From assembly GCA_964520425.1 (NCBI GenBank), contig CAZFMX010000013.1:1-52073 (forward strand): a stretch of 52,073 nucleotides of DNA. Direction: 5' to 3'. Every line of letters begins with the position of its first letter. Position 1 is the stretch's first letter. Positions 44,545 through 52,073 of the stretch are shown here, piece after piece. A model generated the notes under the pieces. That model searched no databases. It had not been told where the DNA came from and worked only from the letters and a program-made list of their open reading frames with translations. This DNA is from JAFGFY01 sp964520425. Its GTDB lineage: Bacteria > Desulfobacterota > DSM-4660 > Desulfatiglandales > HGW-15. Position numbers and translations under genes: made by a program.

Positions 44545-45513
44545 ATGGCAAGGGCATTGAGGATAGAGTATGAGGGGGCATTCTATCACGTCACCAGCCG
44601 CGGGAATGAGAGAAAGAAGATCTTCTTTTCTAAATCAGATTACCGACGATTCAAATCCTATCTTGAGTCAGCCATAGAGAAATACTCCTATCGCCTGCAT
44701 GCCTATGTTCTTATGGGCAATCACTACCACCTGCTAATTGAAACAGGTAAACCAAATCTCAATAAATTAATGCACTATATCAATGGGTCCTATACCAATT
44801 ACATTAACAGAAGAAAAGGGAGAATTGGACACCTCTTTCAGGGTAGATACAAGGCCATTTTAATAGACCGGGACAACTATCTTTTGGAGTTGAGCCGATA
44901 TATTCACCTGAATCCAGTAAATGCTGGAATAGTTGAGAATCCACAAGGTTATCCTTATAGTAGCTATTCTTCGTTCATTAAAAAAAAAGGCGAGAATATT
45001 GTATATCGGGATCTTATCTGGGCAATGACGTCCAAAAAGAACACTGAAGCACCGAATAAATATCGAGATTTTGTTGAAAACGCACCAGCTGATGGATTAG
45101 AGAGCCCGTTGAAAAATGTATATGGCGGATTGATTCTCGGAAAGAAATCGTTTATCAAAGAATCACTTGGAAGGCTTAATGACAGCCTATTGAGAAGGGA
45201 TGATGTATCATACCGTCGTGATCTTCGATCATCCATTGAGGCGAAGGATATTATGGCTATCCTGTCAGAGCATTTTGGGGTATCGACAGATGATCTTATC
45301 CGAGCACAAGGTAATCTGAGGAACGCGACCATCTATTTCATAAAGAAATACACAGAAATGACCAACCGTCAAATAGGGGAATTATTTGATGGCGTCAGTT
45401 ATTCGGCGATCTCTCATATCCAAAGGAGATTCGCACAAAAAGTAAGTAAAGACGGATCTCTGCGAAAGGAATTGGAAAAACTCGAAAAGACCATGTCACA
45501 TGTCAAGGGCTGA
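44545..45513 (+). CDS. REP-associated tyrosine transposase (Y1/IS200-like) with C-terminal HTH
   Basis: 322 residues. The Y1 domain has the HUH metal motif His60-Tyr61-His62 in LMGNHYHLLIE, LFQGRYKAILID, and a tyrosine in LSRYIHLNPVNAGIV (Tyr119, the likely nucleophile). The C-terminal part (about 225-310) resembles a DnaA-C-like helix-turn-helix (NRQIGELFDGVSYSAISHIQRRF). It cuts and rejoins single-stranded DNA at hairpin ends. The reading frame is intact, so the element may still be active. The last codons lie in the right inverted repeat. Confidence 0.93.
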   Translation: MARALRIEYEGAFYHVTSRGNERKKIFFSKSDYRRFKSYLESAIEKYSYRLHAYVLMGNHYHLLIETGKPNLNKLMHYINGSYTNYINRRKGRIGHLFQGRYKAILIDRDNYLLELSRYIHLNPVNAGIVENPQGYPYSSYSSFIKKKGENIVYRDLIWAMTSKKNTEAPNKYRDFVENAPADGLESPLKNVYGGLILGKKSFIKESLGRLNDSLLRRDDVSYRRDLRSSIEAKDIMAILSEHFGVSTDDLIRAQGNLRNATIYFIKKYTEMTNRQIGELFDGVSYSAISHIQRRFAQKVSKDGSLRKELEKLEKTMSHVKG

Positions 45514-45522
45514 CCCCATTGT

Positions 45523-46269
45523 ATGGAAACAGAAAAATTTACAATAGCAGAATTGTGGGATGAGATGCGGGGTTTTGGAGCTAAAAACTCCGAGCTCATA
45601 ACCATTGTGCTTACGTCTGCCGTTTGTCTGATATGCCTTCACTATTATGTTGTAGAGGGACCATTCCGTTTCCATATCATGGGATTGATCCATAACGGCG
45701 GCATGCCCGAGAATCTAGCCGCTCTGGTAGGTTGGGCTGTGGGATGCGTGATGTGCTATTTCGTCATTCCGGCTCTTGTCCTCAAATTGATGGGCAGGAA
45801 TCTTTCTGATTACGGCTGGACTGTACGAGGGTTTAAGACCCATTTGCCGCTATATTTATTGTTATTCATTCCGGCCGGGATAGCTGTTGTTACGGTTTCT
45901 TCTCAGACCCAATTTGCACGAGTCTACCCTTTTTATTCACAACCAAACGGATGGCTGGAATTTGTCATATGGGAAGTCTTCTACGCTTTGCAGTTCCTTA
46001 CTCTGGAATTCTTCTTCCGGGGTTTCATGGTCCATGGGCTAAAAAAGAGCCTGGGTAAGGTGAGTGCGGTGATTGTGATGCTCTTCCCTTACATGATGAT
46101 CCATTTTCCAAAACCCTGGATGGAGACTTCAGGTGCTTTTTTGGCTGGGACCTTGTTGGGTTGGCTGTCTTTGCGTACAGGCAGTATTTTTGGCGGGGTC
46201 ATGCTTCATATCATGGTGGCATGGAGTCTGGATATACTGGCTCTGTGGCACAAGGGGTGGTTTTTTTAA
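45523..46269 (+). CDS. CPBP-family intramembrane metalloprotease-like protein
   Basis: 248 residues with about seven transmembrane helices. The Abi/CPBP motif is FLTLEFFFRGFMVHG (a single glutamate where EExxxR is usual), then the histidine segments PYMMIHFPKPW and LHIMVAW. Members are related to Rce1 proteases and bacteriocin-immunity proteins; substrates are mostly unknown. The ATG is only two bases after the insertion sequence and has no good ribosome-binding site of its own, so the IS may have cut off its native leader. TerC follows 11 bases later. Confidence 0.82.
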   Translation: METEKFTIAELWDEMRGFGAKNSELITIVLTSAVCLICLHYYVVEGPFRFHIMGLIHNGGMPENLAALVGWAVGCVMCYFVIPALVLKLMGRNLSDYGWTVRGFKTHLPLYLLLFIPAGIAVVTVSSQTQFARVYPFYSQPNGWLEFVIWEVFYALQFLTLEFFFRGFMVHGLKKSLGKVSAVIVMLFPYMMIHFPKPWMETSGAFLAGTLLGWLSLRTGSIFGGVMLHIMVAWSLDILALWHKGWFF

Positions 46270-46280
46270 AAGGAGTAGCC

Positions 46281-46988
46281 ATGGTTGATGCCGTCGCCTT
46301 ACTGGCGCTGCTGATCGGTCTGGAACTGGTTCTGGGGGTGGACAATGTTCTGGTGATTTCCATTTTTGTGGGGCGGCTGCCAAAGGCGCAGCGTCAAAAG
46401 GCCCGTATCGCAGGACTGGCTGCGGCCATGCTGGCCCGGATTGCCATGCTCTGGGTTGTCATGATGTTGACCAACTTGACAGAGCCGATTGTTTCGGGAT
46501 TGTCCATACGAGATATCATTCTGATAACCGGAGGGCTTTTCCTTATCTTCAAGGCGGTCAGGGAAATCCATCACACGGTTGCCCTTAGGGATGAACCCGA
46601 GAACGTACAGATTGCCAGGTCCGGGACCTATCTGGCGATAATTGGTCAGATCGTTCTTCTGGATATTGTCTTTTCCATAGACTCGGTGATCACAGCGGTG
46701 GGTTTGACCTCTGAGTTGTGGATCATTATCAATGCGGTCGTACTCTCTTTTGTCGCTATACTCTTTTTCTCGCGACCCATTGGAGAGTATATCCTGGACC
46801 ATCCGGCCCTGAAGATATTGGCCCTCTCTTTTTTGATCACCATCGGTATCACCATATTCATGGAAGGGCTTCATAAGCATGTGCCCAAGACGTACATTTA
46901 TCTGCCCATGGGTTTTGCACTCATGGTGGAGATACTACAGATGCGCTATGAGCACAACCTTCGCAGGAGGGAAGAGAGGCGGGTATAA
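46281..46988 (+). CDS. TerC-family integral membrane protein
   Basis: 235 residues from ATG 46281, with AGGAG five bases upstream; the frame opens earlier but inside the CPBP gene. The family phrases GLELVLGVDNVLVISIFVGRLP near the start and LLDIVFSIDSVITAVG in the middle carry the conserved acidic residues, and about seven helices are seen. TerC/YoaE-type proteins are linked to metal (manganese) efflux or loading of exported proteins. Operon with the CPBP gene. Exact substrate unknown. Confidence 0.9.
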   Translation: MVDAVALLALLIGLELVLGVDNVLVISIFVGRLPKAQRQKARIAGLAAAMLARIAMLWVVMMLTNLTEPIVSGLSIRDIILITGGLFLIFKAVREIHHTVALRDEPENVQIARSGTYLAIIGQIVLLDIVFSIDSVITAVGLTSELWIIINAVVLSFVAILFFSRPIGEYILDHPALKILALSFLITIGITIFMEGLHKHVPKTYIYLPMGFALMVEILQMRYEHNLRRREERRV

Positions 46989-47128
46989 AAAGGAGATGCC
47001 GGGAATTTCAAGAGAAGAATCACATCCCGGGATTTTAACGGTTAGGAGACTGGAAACTGTCAGCAGAAACTCTGCAAGGTACAGGTCAGGCTGACATAAG
47101 ACATTACTGATAAGAAAAGGAGATCAAT

Positions 47129-47896
47129 ATGGCGGATATCATTGATTATGAGATTCATGGGGATGACATGCAGGCGGTAGAGGTCGAATTGGACCCGGGT
47201 GAAGGTGTAAGAGCAGAGGCCGGTGCCATGATGTTCATGGAAGACGGTATTGAGATGCAGACCTCCACGGAAGGCGGATTGTTCAAGGGTTTTAAGAGGA
47301 TGATTACCGGGGAGAGCTTCTTTATAACCACCTTCCTGAACAATGCCTCCAGAAAGGCCCATGTGACCTTCGGCGCACCGTATCCCGGCAAGATCATCCC
47401 TCTGGAACTCGATAGGCTTGGAGGGGAGTTTTTATGCCAAAAGGATGCCTTCTTGTGTTCGGCAAGAGGCATTGAGATTGAGGTGGCCTTTACAAAGAGA
47501 CTTGGCGCCGGAATATTCGGTGGTGAGGGATTCATTCTGCAGAGACTGGTGGGTGACGGATTGGCCTTTGTCCATGCGGGGGGAACCATTATCAAGAAGG
47601 AATTGGCTGCAGGCGAAACCCTACGGGTGGATACGGGATGTCTGGTCGCCTTTGCCAGGAATGTCGATTATGATATTCAATTTATCGGGGGATTTAGAAA
47701 CTCGCTTTTTGGGGGAGAAGGCCTGTTTTTTGCCAGACTCACCGGTCCCGGAATGGTCTATTTGCAGAGCCTGCCTTTTTCCCGATTGGCTGATCGGATT
47801 CTGGCTGCAGCGAGGTTCCAGAATAAAGGGGAAAATAAGGGAGTTGCCGGGTTGGGCGGAAACATCCTGGGGGGCTTGTTGCAGGGGGACAGGTGA
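47129..47896 (+). CDS. TIGR00266 / AIM24-family protein
   Basis: 255 residues. The repeated beta-sandwich phrases of the family are seen: VEVELDPGEGVRAEAGAMMFME, TTFLNNASRKAHVTFGAPYPGKIIPLEL, and GGFRNSLFGGEGLFFARLTGPGMVYLQSLPFSRLA. No signal peptide or enzyme motif. AIM24-like proteins are common in bacteria with no agreed function. AAAGGAG precedes the ATG. The metallophosphoesterase follows ten bases after the stop. Confidence 0.92.
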   Translation: MADIIDYEIHGDDMQAVEVELDPGEGVRAEAGAMMFMEDGIEMQTSTEGGLFKGFKRMITGESFFITTFLNNASRKAHVTFGAPYPGKIIPLELDRLGGEFLCQKDAFLCSARGIEIEVAFTKRLGAGIFGGEGFILQRLVGDGLAFVHAGGTIIKKELAAGETLRVDTGCLVAFARNVDYDIQFIGGFRNSLFGGEGLFFARLTGPGMVYLQSLPFSRLADRILAAARFQNKGENKGVAGLGGNILGGLLQGDR

Positions 47897-47906
47897 GGGT
47901 TTTTGA

Positions 47907-49088
47907 ATGACGATTATTAGATTTCTAGGCTCCATCTTCACGTTCCTGGTGGTTCTGTTTGGCGGCCATTACCTGGTCTATTTATCCATCACTCGATTTT
48001 TCCCGATCTCCGATCCCGGCATGCGGAAGATCATTCTATGGATCATGGTTTTTCTTGCCATAGCCATTATCCCCTCCGCGCTGCTGGTACGAACCTATGC
48101 GAATGTTTTTACCGGCTTATTGTATCAAGTGACCGCTGTCTGGACGGGATTGTTCATCTATCTCTTCATGGTTGCTATCCTCACCTGGTTGATATTTGGG
48201 GCGGGATATCTGTTCAGGTTTTCGCCCAATATGCGGGTCATTAGTATCGGGCTGGTCATGCTCGTTGTCGTCGTGACTTCAGTGGGAATGTGGCGTGCAA
48301 AACACCCGGTCGTGAAACGACTGGATATTAAGATCGAGAATCTGCCTGATTGCTGGCGAAACAGGACCATTGTCCAACTGTCCGACGTACATCTCGGGGT
48401 AATCAACGGAACGGGATTCCTGAGGCGGGTTGTAGAAAAAGTAAACAGCCTCAAACCGGACCTTATTCTGATCACCGGAGACCTTTTTGACGGCATGGCA
48501 GGGGAGTTATCTCCTTTTCCAGACCTTCTCAACGGCCTCAAGGCATCCAAAGGGGTCTTTTTTGTGACAGGGAATCATGAGGGTTATCTGGGACTTGATG
48601 GCCCTCTTTCAGCCTTGAAGAAGACCGACATCAGGGTGCTGGATGATGAAATCGTTGACCTGGACGGCCTTCAGATTGTGGGAATCAGCTATCCCGAGTA
48701 TCAACGGCAGAACAGAGCCCGCTATCTTCTGGAGGAATCGGGGGACTTTGATTCTAGTAAGCCCAGTATCCTGTTGTACCACACGCCCACAAACATTGAA
48801 GAGGATAACAAAAACAGGGTAGATCAGCAGAATCGGGCCTACTGGTCCCCGGACACCAGCATGACGCTGGCAAAAGAGGCGGGTATCGACCTTCAGCTTT
48901 CAGGGCATACCCATAAGGGACAGTTTTTCCCTTTCGAGTTCCTCACGAGAAAGATATACAACGGATATGACTATGGCCTGCACAAAGACGGCAGGTTTCA
49001 TATCTATATCACAAGTGGTACGGGAACGTGGGGGCCGCCCTTCAGAATTGGGTCTTCGTCCGAGATCGTGGCCATACGGTTGCAGTGA
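47907..49088 (+). CDS. Membrane-anchored metallophosphoesterase (calcineurin-like)
   Basis: 393 residues. Four or more N-terminal transmembrane helices (about 1-125), then a cytoplasmic or periplasmic phosphoesterase domain with motifs LSDVHLG (Asp-X-His), GDLFDG, GNHEG, and SGHTHKGQFFP. It resembles YaeI/YkuE-type enzymes, some of which act on UDP-diacylglucosamine or phospholipids; substrate here not known. Ten bases after the TIGR00266 gene, so co-transcribed. Confidence 0.9.
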   Translation: MTIIRFLGSIFTFLVVLFGGHYLVYLSITRFFPISDPGMRKIILWIMVFLAIAIIPSALLVRTYANVFTGLLYQVTAVWTGLFIYLFMVAILTWLIFGAGYLFRFSPNMRVISIGLVMLVVVVTSVGMWRAKHPVVKRLDIKIENLPDCWRNRTIVQLSDVHLGVINGTGFLRRVVEKVNSLKPDLILITGDLFDGMAGELSPFPDLLNGLKASKGVFFVTGNHEGYLGLDGPLSALKKTDIRVLDDEIVDLDGLQIVGISYPEYQRQNRARYLLEESGDFDSSKPSILLYHTPTNIEEDNKNRVDQQNRAYWSPDTSMTLAKEAGIDLQLSGHTHKGQFFPFEFLTRKIYNGYDYGLHKDGRFHIYITSGTGTWGPPFRIGSSSEIVAIRLQ

Positions 49089-49162
49089 ATGTGGGCATTG
49101 AAGGGTTTGGCGTTCAGGTTTGACCCCTCAGCCGTAAACAATTGCAAAGGGAGTTTGAGTAT

Positions 49163-50398
49163 ATGGGATTACTAAAAAACATTCTGGGACAGAATCCTGC
49201 GAAAAGCGAGGAAAGGGGAGATGAATTTTTCGGCCGATCCGAGTGGGGCAGGGCAAAGCTAGAATATGAAAAGGCCCTGGGCCAATTGAATAGGAGATCT
49301 CCCGGATATTTGAGGGATGAACCCAGGATTCAGGAGAAACTTACCCAAGCCAAAGAGTCCCTAGCCCGCAAGCACAGACAGACGGGCGAAGAACTGATAG
49401 AAACGGAACATTATGAAGAGGCCCGGGAGCTCTTTGAACTCGTAATTGATTTGAGTCAGGATCGGGACATGACAGCCGATGTCGAGAACCGACTGAAGGA
49501 ATTAGAGGATCTCTCATCAAAAGACATTCAGATGGAAACCTACGAAGTCCCGGTCAGTGAAGAGGAGGTCTATGACGCGCAGGATGAGGAGTTGTTTATG
49601 GCCCTGTGCAGCACCTTGCCAGAAGATGTTCGTGATGCCTATATTTCATACGGAGAGGACTTTAAGACAGGCTATCTTGCATTGAACCGGAGTGAGTTTC
49701 AGATTGCAGCCGATACTCTATCCCGGGCCATGGAGGAGAATCCGTCTCCGGATTCTTTTATCCCTCTTGAAATGGCCTCGGCCTGTCTGAACCTGGAGCA
49801 ATTTGATGAAGCGCGTCATTTGCTGGAGACTTTTCTCTCATATCATCCAAATGCATTGCCTGGGTACCAGCTCCTCTGCGAGGTCTTCTGGGCCATGGAG
49901 TCTTTTGATCAGGCGGAAAAGCTCCTCGATGAGTGCCCGGATGAGTTTAAGAAATCGGTCGCCTTTTTTCTGTTGCGGGGTGAAACCCTTTTTCAAGAGC
50001 AACGATATGGGGAAGCCATATCCTTATATCAGGGTTTCAAAACAGACTATGGATGGAGTGACGAGATCATGAAGGCTTTGGCCAAAGCCCATGAGGCATC
50101 CGGCGATCTCAAGAGCGCCCAGGGTATTTATGGAAGCATTATAGATCAATGTACCAGTTGTCATTCCCGGGTCGATCCATTTGTGAAGAGAAAATTCGCG
50201 GATATCAGTTTTGATCTGGGGCAATATACCACACCCATTTTGGAAATGTATCTCTCTTTGGCTCGGGAAGATTCACCAAATGTCCCATTCTACTATGAAA
50301 GAGTCAGTGAAATCTATTCCTCCCAGAGAAACGAGGCCGAAGCCCGCAGGTTCCGAGGATTCGTCCGCCAAATACAAGAGGGGAAAGAACGTGCCTGA
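49163..50398 (+). CDS. TPR-repeat protein
   Basis: 411 residues from ATG 49163, preceded by AGGGAG at nine bases; the frame opens seven codons earlier. Predicted helical repeats, e.g. RAKLEYEKALGQLN, YEEARELFELVIDL, FDEARHLLETFLSYHPNALPGYQLL and FDQAEKLLDECPDEF, fit tetratricopeptide units. No signal peptide; a possible amphipathic start MGLLKNILGQNP. A CxxC (CTSCH) is present near residue 332. It overlaps the start of nudC by eight bases. Role unknown, probably a scaffold. Confidence 0.85.
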   Translation: MGLLKNILGQNPAKSEERGDEFFGRSEWGRAKLEYEKALGQLNRRSPGYLRDEPRIQEKLTQAKESLARKHRQTGEELIETEHYEEARELFELVIDLSQDRDMTADVENRLKELEDLSSKDIQMETYEVPVSEEEVYDAQDEELFMALCSTLPEDVRDAYISYGEDFKTGYLALNRSEFQIAADTLSRAMEENPSPDSFIPLEMASACLNLEQFDEARHLLETFLSYHPNALPGYQLLCEVFWAMESFDQAEKLLDECPDEFKKSVAFFLLRGETLFQEQRYGEAISLYQGFKTDYGWSDEIMKALAKAHEASGDLKSAQGIYGSIIDQCTSCHSRVDPFVKRKFADISFDLGQYTTPILEMYLSLAREDSPNVPFYYERVSEIYSSQRNEAEARRFRGFVRQIQEGKERA

Positions 50399-51176
50399 AT
50401 CCGCATTGTGGTTTATTTTTGAAGATCAGAAGATTCTACTTAAAACCGAAGGTGAAAAAGGGGTTATTCCTCAGTCTTCCGATCTGAGAAAACTGGGATT
50501 CGAACCCCTGCACAGGCAATACCTTGGATCACTGGATGATCGCCCCTGCTACGCTGCGGAGGTACCAGAGAATACAAGTATTTCAGATCCTTTGTTTTCT
50601 TTTCAAGATCCTCGGAGGATCTTTGGTTGGCTTGAAGAAGAAGAACTCTGGACAGCGGCCCTGGCGAACCATTTGTTGTATTGGAATCGAAACCATCAAT
50701 ACTGCGGAAAATGCGGACACCCCACTCGAGACAAGGAGGATGAGCGGGCGAAGATCTGCCCTGAATGCGGGTTAATCAACTATCCCCGTCTCTCACCCGC
50801 CATCATTGTGGCCATAATCAAGGAGAATCAGATCCTGCTGGCCCATTCACGGCGTTACCCAAAGGGGCTTTACAGTGTCCTGGCCGGTTTTGTCGAGCCG
50901 GGGGAGACCCTGGAGGAATGCCTACAGAGAGAGGTGCGGGAAGAGGTCGGTATCGAAGTGAAGAACATCCGCTATTTCGGAAGTCAACCCTGGCCTTTCC
51001 CTGATTCTTTCATGATCGCTTTCACGGCCGAATATGCCGGGGGAGAAATAGCGGTGGATCATTCCGAGATTCTCGACGCAGGCTGGTTTTCTGCCGACAA
51101 CCTCCCTTCCCTTCCAACAAAAATCAGCATTTCCCGGAGGTTGATCGACTGGTTCATAGAGAAGAACCAGGATTGA
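50391..51176 (+). CDS. nudC: NAD(+)/NADH pyrophosphatase (Nudix)
   Basis: 261 residues from GTG 50391, which overlaps the TPR gene by eight bases and has GAGGGG upstream; the frame extends far into the TPR gene without meaning. A zinc ribbon CGKCGH ... CPECG is followed by the Nudix box GFVEPGETLEECLQREVREEVGIEV and the NudC signature SQPWPFPDSFMIAF. NudC hydrolyses NADH to NMNH and AMP and in some bacteria removes NAD caps from RNA. Confidence 0.93.
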   Translation: MPESALWFIFEDQKILLKTEGEKGVIPQSSDLRKLGFEPLHRQYLGSLDDRPCYAAEVPENTSISDPLFSFQDPRRIFGWLEEEELWTAALANHLLYWNRNHQYCGKCGHPTRDKEDERAKICPECGLINYPRLSPAIIVAIIKENQILLAHSRRYPKGLYSVLAGFVEPGETLEECLQREVREEVGIEVKNIRYFGSQPWPFPDSFMIAFTAEYAGGEIAVDHSEILDAGWFSADNLPSLPTKISISRRLIDWFIEKNQD

Positions 51177-51420
51177 TCCAGCCATAGAAGTCAACCATAT
51201 AAACCTCCCGCCCTCTATCTGCTAAAAGACAAGCCGAATCCCTACCGCAATGTTTTTAAGAGGCCTTGTCAGGAAAAAATCAGGGTGTAATAGGATAACT
51301 TACCCTTTTCATTGCAGAAATCGATGAGCTCAGGATGCCTAACCGGATACACTTCGGTTGTTATCTTCCACTCAGTTATGAATAAAATTAAAAAATATTT
51401 AAATAATATTTATTTTTTAC

Positions 51421-51449
51421 TTGACATTGTTTATGTCATGGGCTACTTT
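51421..51449 (+). promoter_or_regulatory. Sigma-70 promoter of the DUF2089 operon
   Basis: TTGACA (51421-51426) and TACTTT (51444-51449) are 17 bases apart. A very A/T-rich block lies directly upstream (about 51385-51418), like an UP element. The leader is short, with CAAGGAG before the ATG at 51469. The rest of the gap after nudC (51177-51420) shows nothing else. Confidence 0.7.
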
Positions 51450-51468
51450 TTTTATCAAGGAGATCCAA

Positions 51469-51840
51469 ATGACAAAACTTCCGACCAAGTGCCCGAGTTG
51501 TGAGGCATCAGTCAATGTGACGCGTCTGACCTGTCCAAACTGCAAGACCAACCTTGATGGGGACTTTCGATTGCCGAGACTACTCAATCTGAGCGAAGAG
51601 GAGCTACGGTTTGTGACCGAATTTGTCATGGCATCCGGAAGCCTCAAAGAAATGGCGAGGCTCCGCAACCAAAGCTATCCCACCATACGAAATCGGTTAA
51701 ATGATATTATCCAGAAGCTGAGGAATGGAGAGGATGATCAGGAGAAACGCCAAATTGAAATACTGGATGCCATCTCGACTGGAAAATTGAGTGTACAAGA
51801 GGCTATTCAGAGACTGCGGGAGGGGCATAAGGATGAATAA
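51469..51840 (+). CDS. DUF2089-family protein
   Basis: 123 residues from ATG 51469; the frame runs 16 codons further up, across the promoter. A zinc ribbon CPSC ... CPNC at the N-terminus, then EELRFVTEFVMASGSLKEMARLRNQSYPTIRNRLNDIIQKL, an HTH-like segment typical of DUF2089. The last part EILDAISTGKLSVQEAIQRLREG is a SHOCT-like short helix pair. Probably a transcriptional regulator. It overlaps the next gene by eight bases. Confidence 0.9.
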   Translation: MTKLPTKCPSCEASVNVTRLTCPNCKTNLDGDFRLPRLLNLSEEELRFVTEFVMASGSLKEMARLRNQSYPTIRNRLNDIIQKLRNGEDDQEKRQIEILDAISTGKLSVQEAIQRLREGHKDE

Positions 51841-52073
51841 GGCTTCGGAAAAGGTCCTGGACTTGGTTAAAGAGGGAAAGATTTCACCTGAAGAAGGGAA
51901 CCAACTGCTGTCCGCAATGGATTTCTCAAAGGGTGGGCTTTGGCAGATGCTGTTTCATCCATTTGAACGCCTTTCCTTGATAACCACATTTGGAATCGCT
52001 TTTGTGGTTGCCTTGTGCAGCCTGGCTCTTTCTCGATGGTCTATTCGTTTTGATGGCGCGCTTGATCTTCATA
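51833..52073 (+). CDS. Partial membrane protein with SHOCT-like N-terminus
   Basis: The gene starts with ATG at 51833, overlapping the DUF2089 stop, and runs off the window after about 80 codons. It begins MNKASEKVLDLVKEGKISPEEGNQLL, a SHOCT-like pair of helices like the one at the end of the upstream protein, then a hydrophobic segment (about 55-72). In other bacteria DUF2089 genes are often followed by such membrane proteins. The rest cannot be seen. Confidence 0.75.
   Translation, partial: MNKASEKVLDLVKEGKISPEEGNQLLSAMDFSKGGLWQMLFHPFERLSLITTFGIAFVVALCSLALSRWSIRFDGALDLH

Larger units (their letters stand above)
44462..45520 (+). mobile_element. Insertion sequence with REP-associated tyrosine transposase and 29-bp inverted ends
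   Basis: The ends 44462-44490 and 45492-45520 are perfect 29-bp inverted repeats (left begins AATGGGGTCAGCCCTTGAC). Each contains a small palindrome (ACATG-TGA-CATGT on the left), as expected for hairpin-recognising Y1 transposases. The right end overlaps the last codons of the transposase. The element is about 1059 bases and ends two bases before the ATG of the CPBP gene. No target duplication was seen, as expected for the IS200/IS605-like mechanism. Confidence 0.85.

Overview
The window is about 52 kb of a bacterial chromosome, most likely from an anaerobic Desulfobacterota (former Deltaproteobacteria) lineage. The best marker is the adenylate kinase. Its LID domain carries Cys-X5-His-X15-Cys-X2-Cys at residues 130, 136, 152 and 155, the arrangement I recall from Desulfovibrio metal-binding adenylate kinases. 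Selenocysteine synthase (SelA), a complete tungstate importer (TupABC), dispersed non-coding repeats and an ApgM-type enzyme next to homoserine dehydrogenase fit the same picture. No rRNA, CRISPR array, prophage or plasmid backbone was seen.

Layout. 1-5.4 kb: C-terminus of an Omp85/BamA barrel, a class A acid phosphatase flanked by 22-bp direct repeats, a 36-bp perfect palindrome, selA, tRNA-His and adk. 5.4-14.2 kb: a minus-strand housekeeping run of apgM-like, hom, alaC-like aminotransferase, recG, pcm and mpl. 14.4-19.6 kb: a B-box/pseudopilin-like protein with a type IV pilin-like protein, small membrane and zinc proteins, two dodecins, a LOG-family protein and rsmG. 20.2-25.1 kb: a histone H1-like protein, a Mut7-C protein, murA and comEC. 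25.4-31.6 kb: an unknown Cys-rich protein, a second B-box/pilin pair, an unknown HTH-like protein and a GAF-MshEN-PilB-type ATPase. 31.8-36.7 kb: a DUF4198 protein, tupABC and a helix-turn-helix/binding-protein-fold regulator. 37.2-44.1 kb: a very large Sec-exported SpvB/VCBS/RHS protein with a variable tail, followed by an AT-rich exported protein. 44.4-45.5 kb: an insertion sequence of the REP-associated tyrosine transposase type. 45.5-52 kb: CPBP protease, TerC-family, TIGR00266, metallophosphoesterase, TPR, NudC and DUF2089 genes, and a partial membrane protein cut by the window end.

How the genes work together. AlaC-like aminotransferase, homoserine dehydrogenase and the ApgM-like enzyme look like an amino-acid operon in which the last may act as homoserine kinase. 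MurA and Mpl serve peptidoglycan synthesis and recycling. The two B-box/pilin pairs have identical zinc-ligand spacing, similar periplasmic domains and a shared 16-bp upstream sequence, and the second lies 2 kb from a PilB-like motor. They look like a duplicated, poorly described pilus or secretion module. The RHS protein and its AT-rich neighbour form a candidate secreted polymorphic-toxin or surface-protein locus.

The chromosome is peppered with small non-autonomous elements: two relatives of a TIR-bounded family (4741-4939 and 31608-31749, the latter with a 6-bp target duplication), two copies of a foldback family (12370-12772 and 15707-16035) and one palindromic repeat (about 5146-5284). 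Functional names rest on motif recognition by eye; no database search was run.
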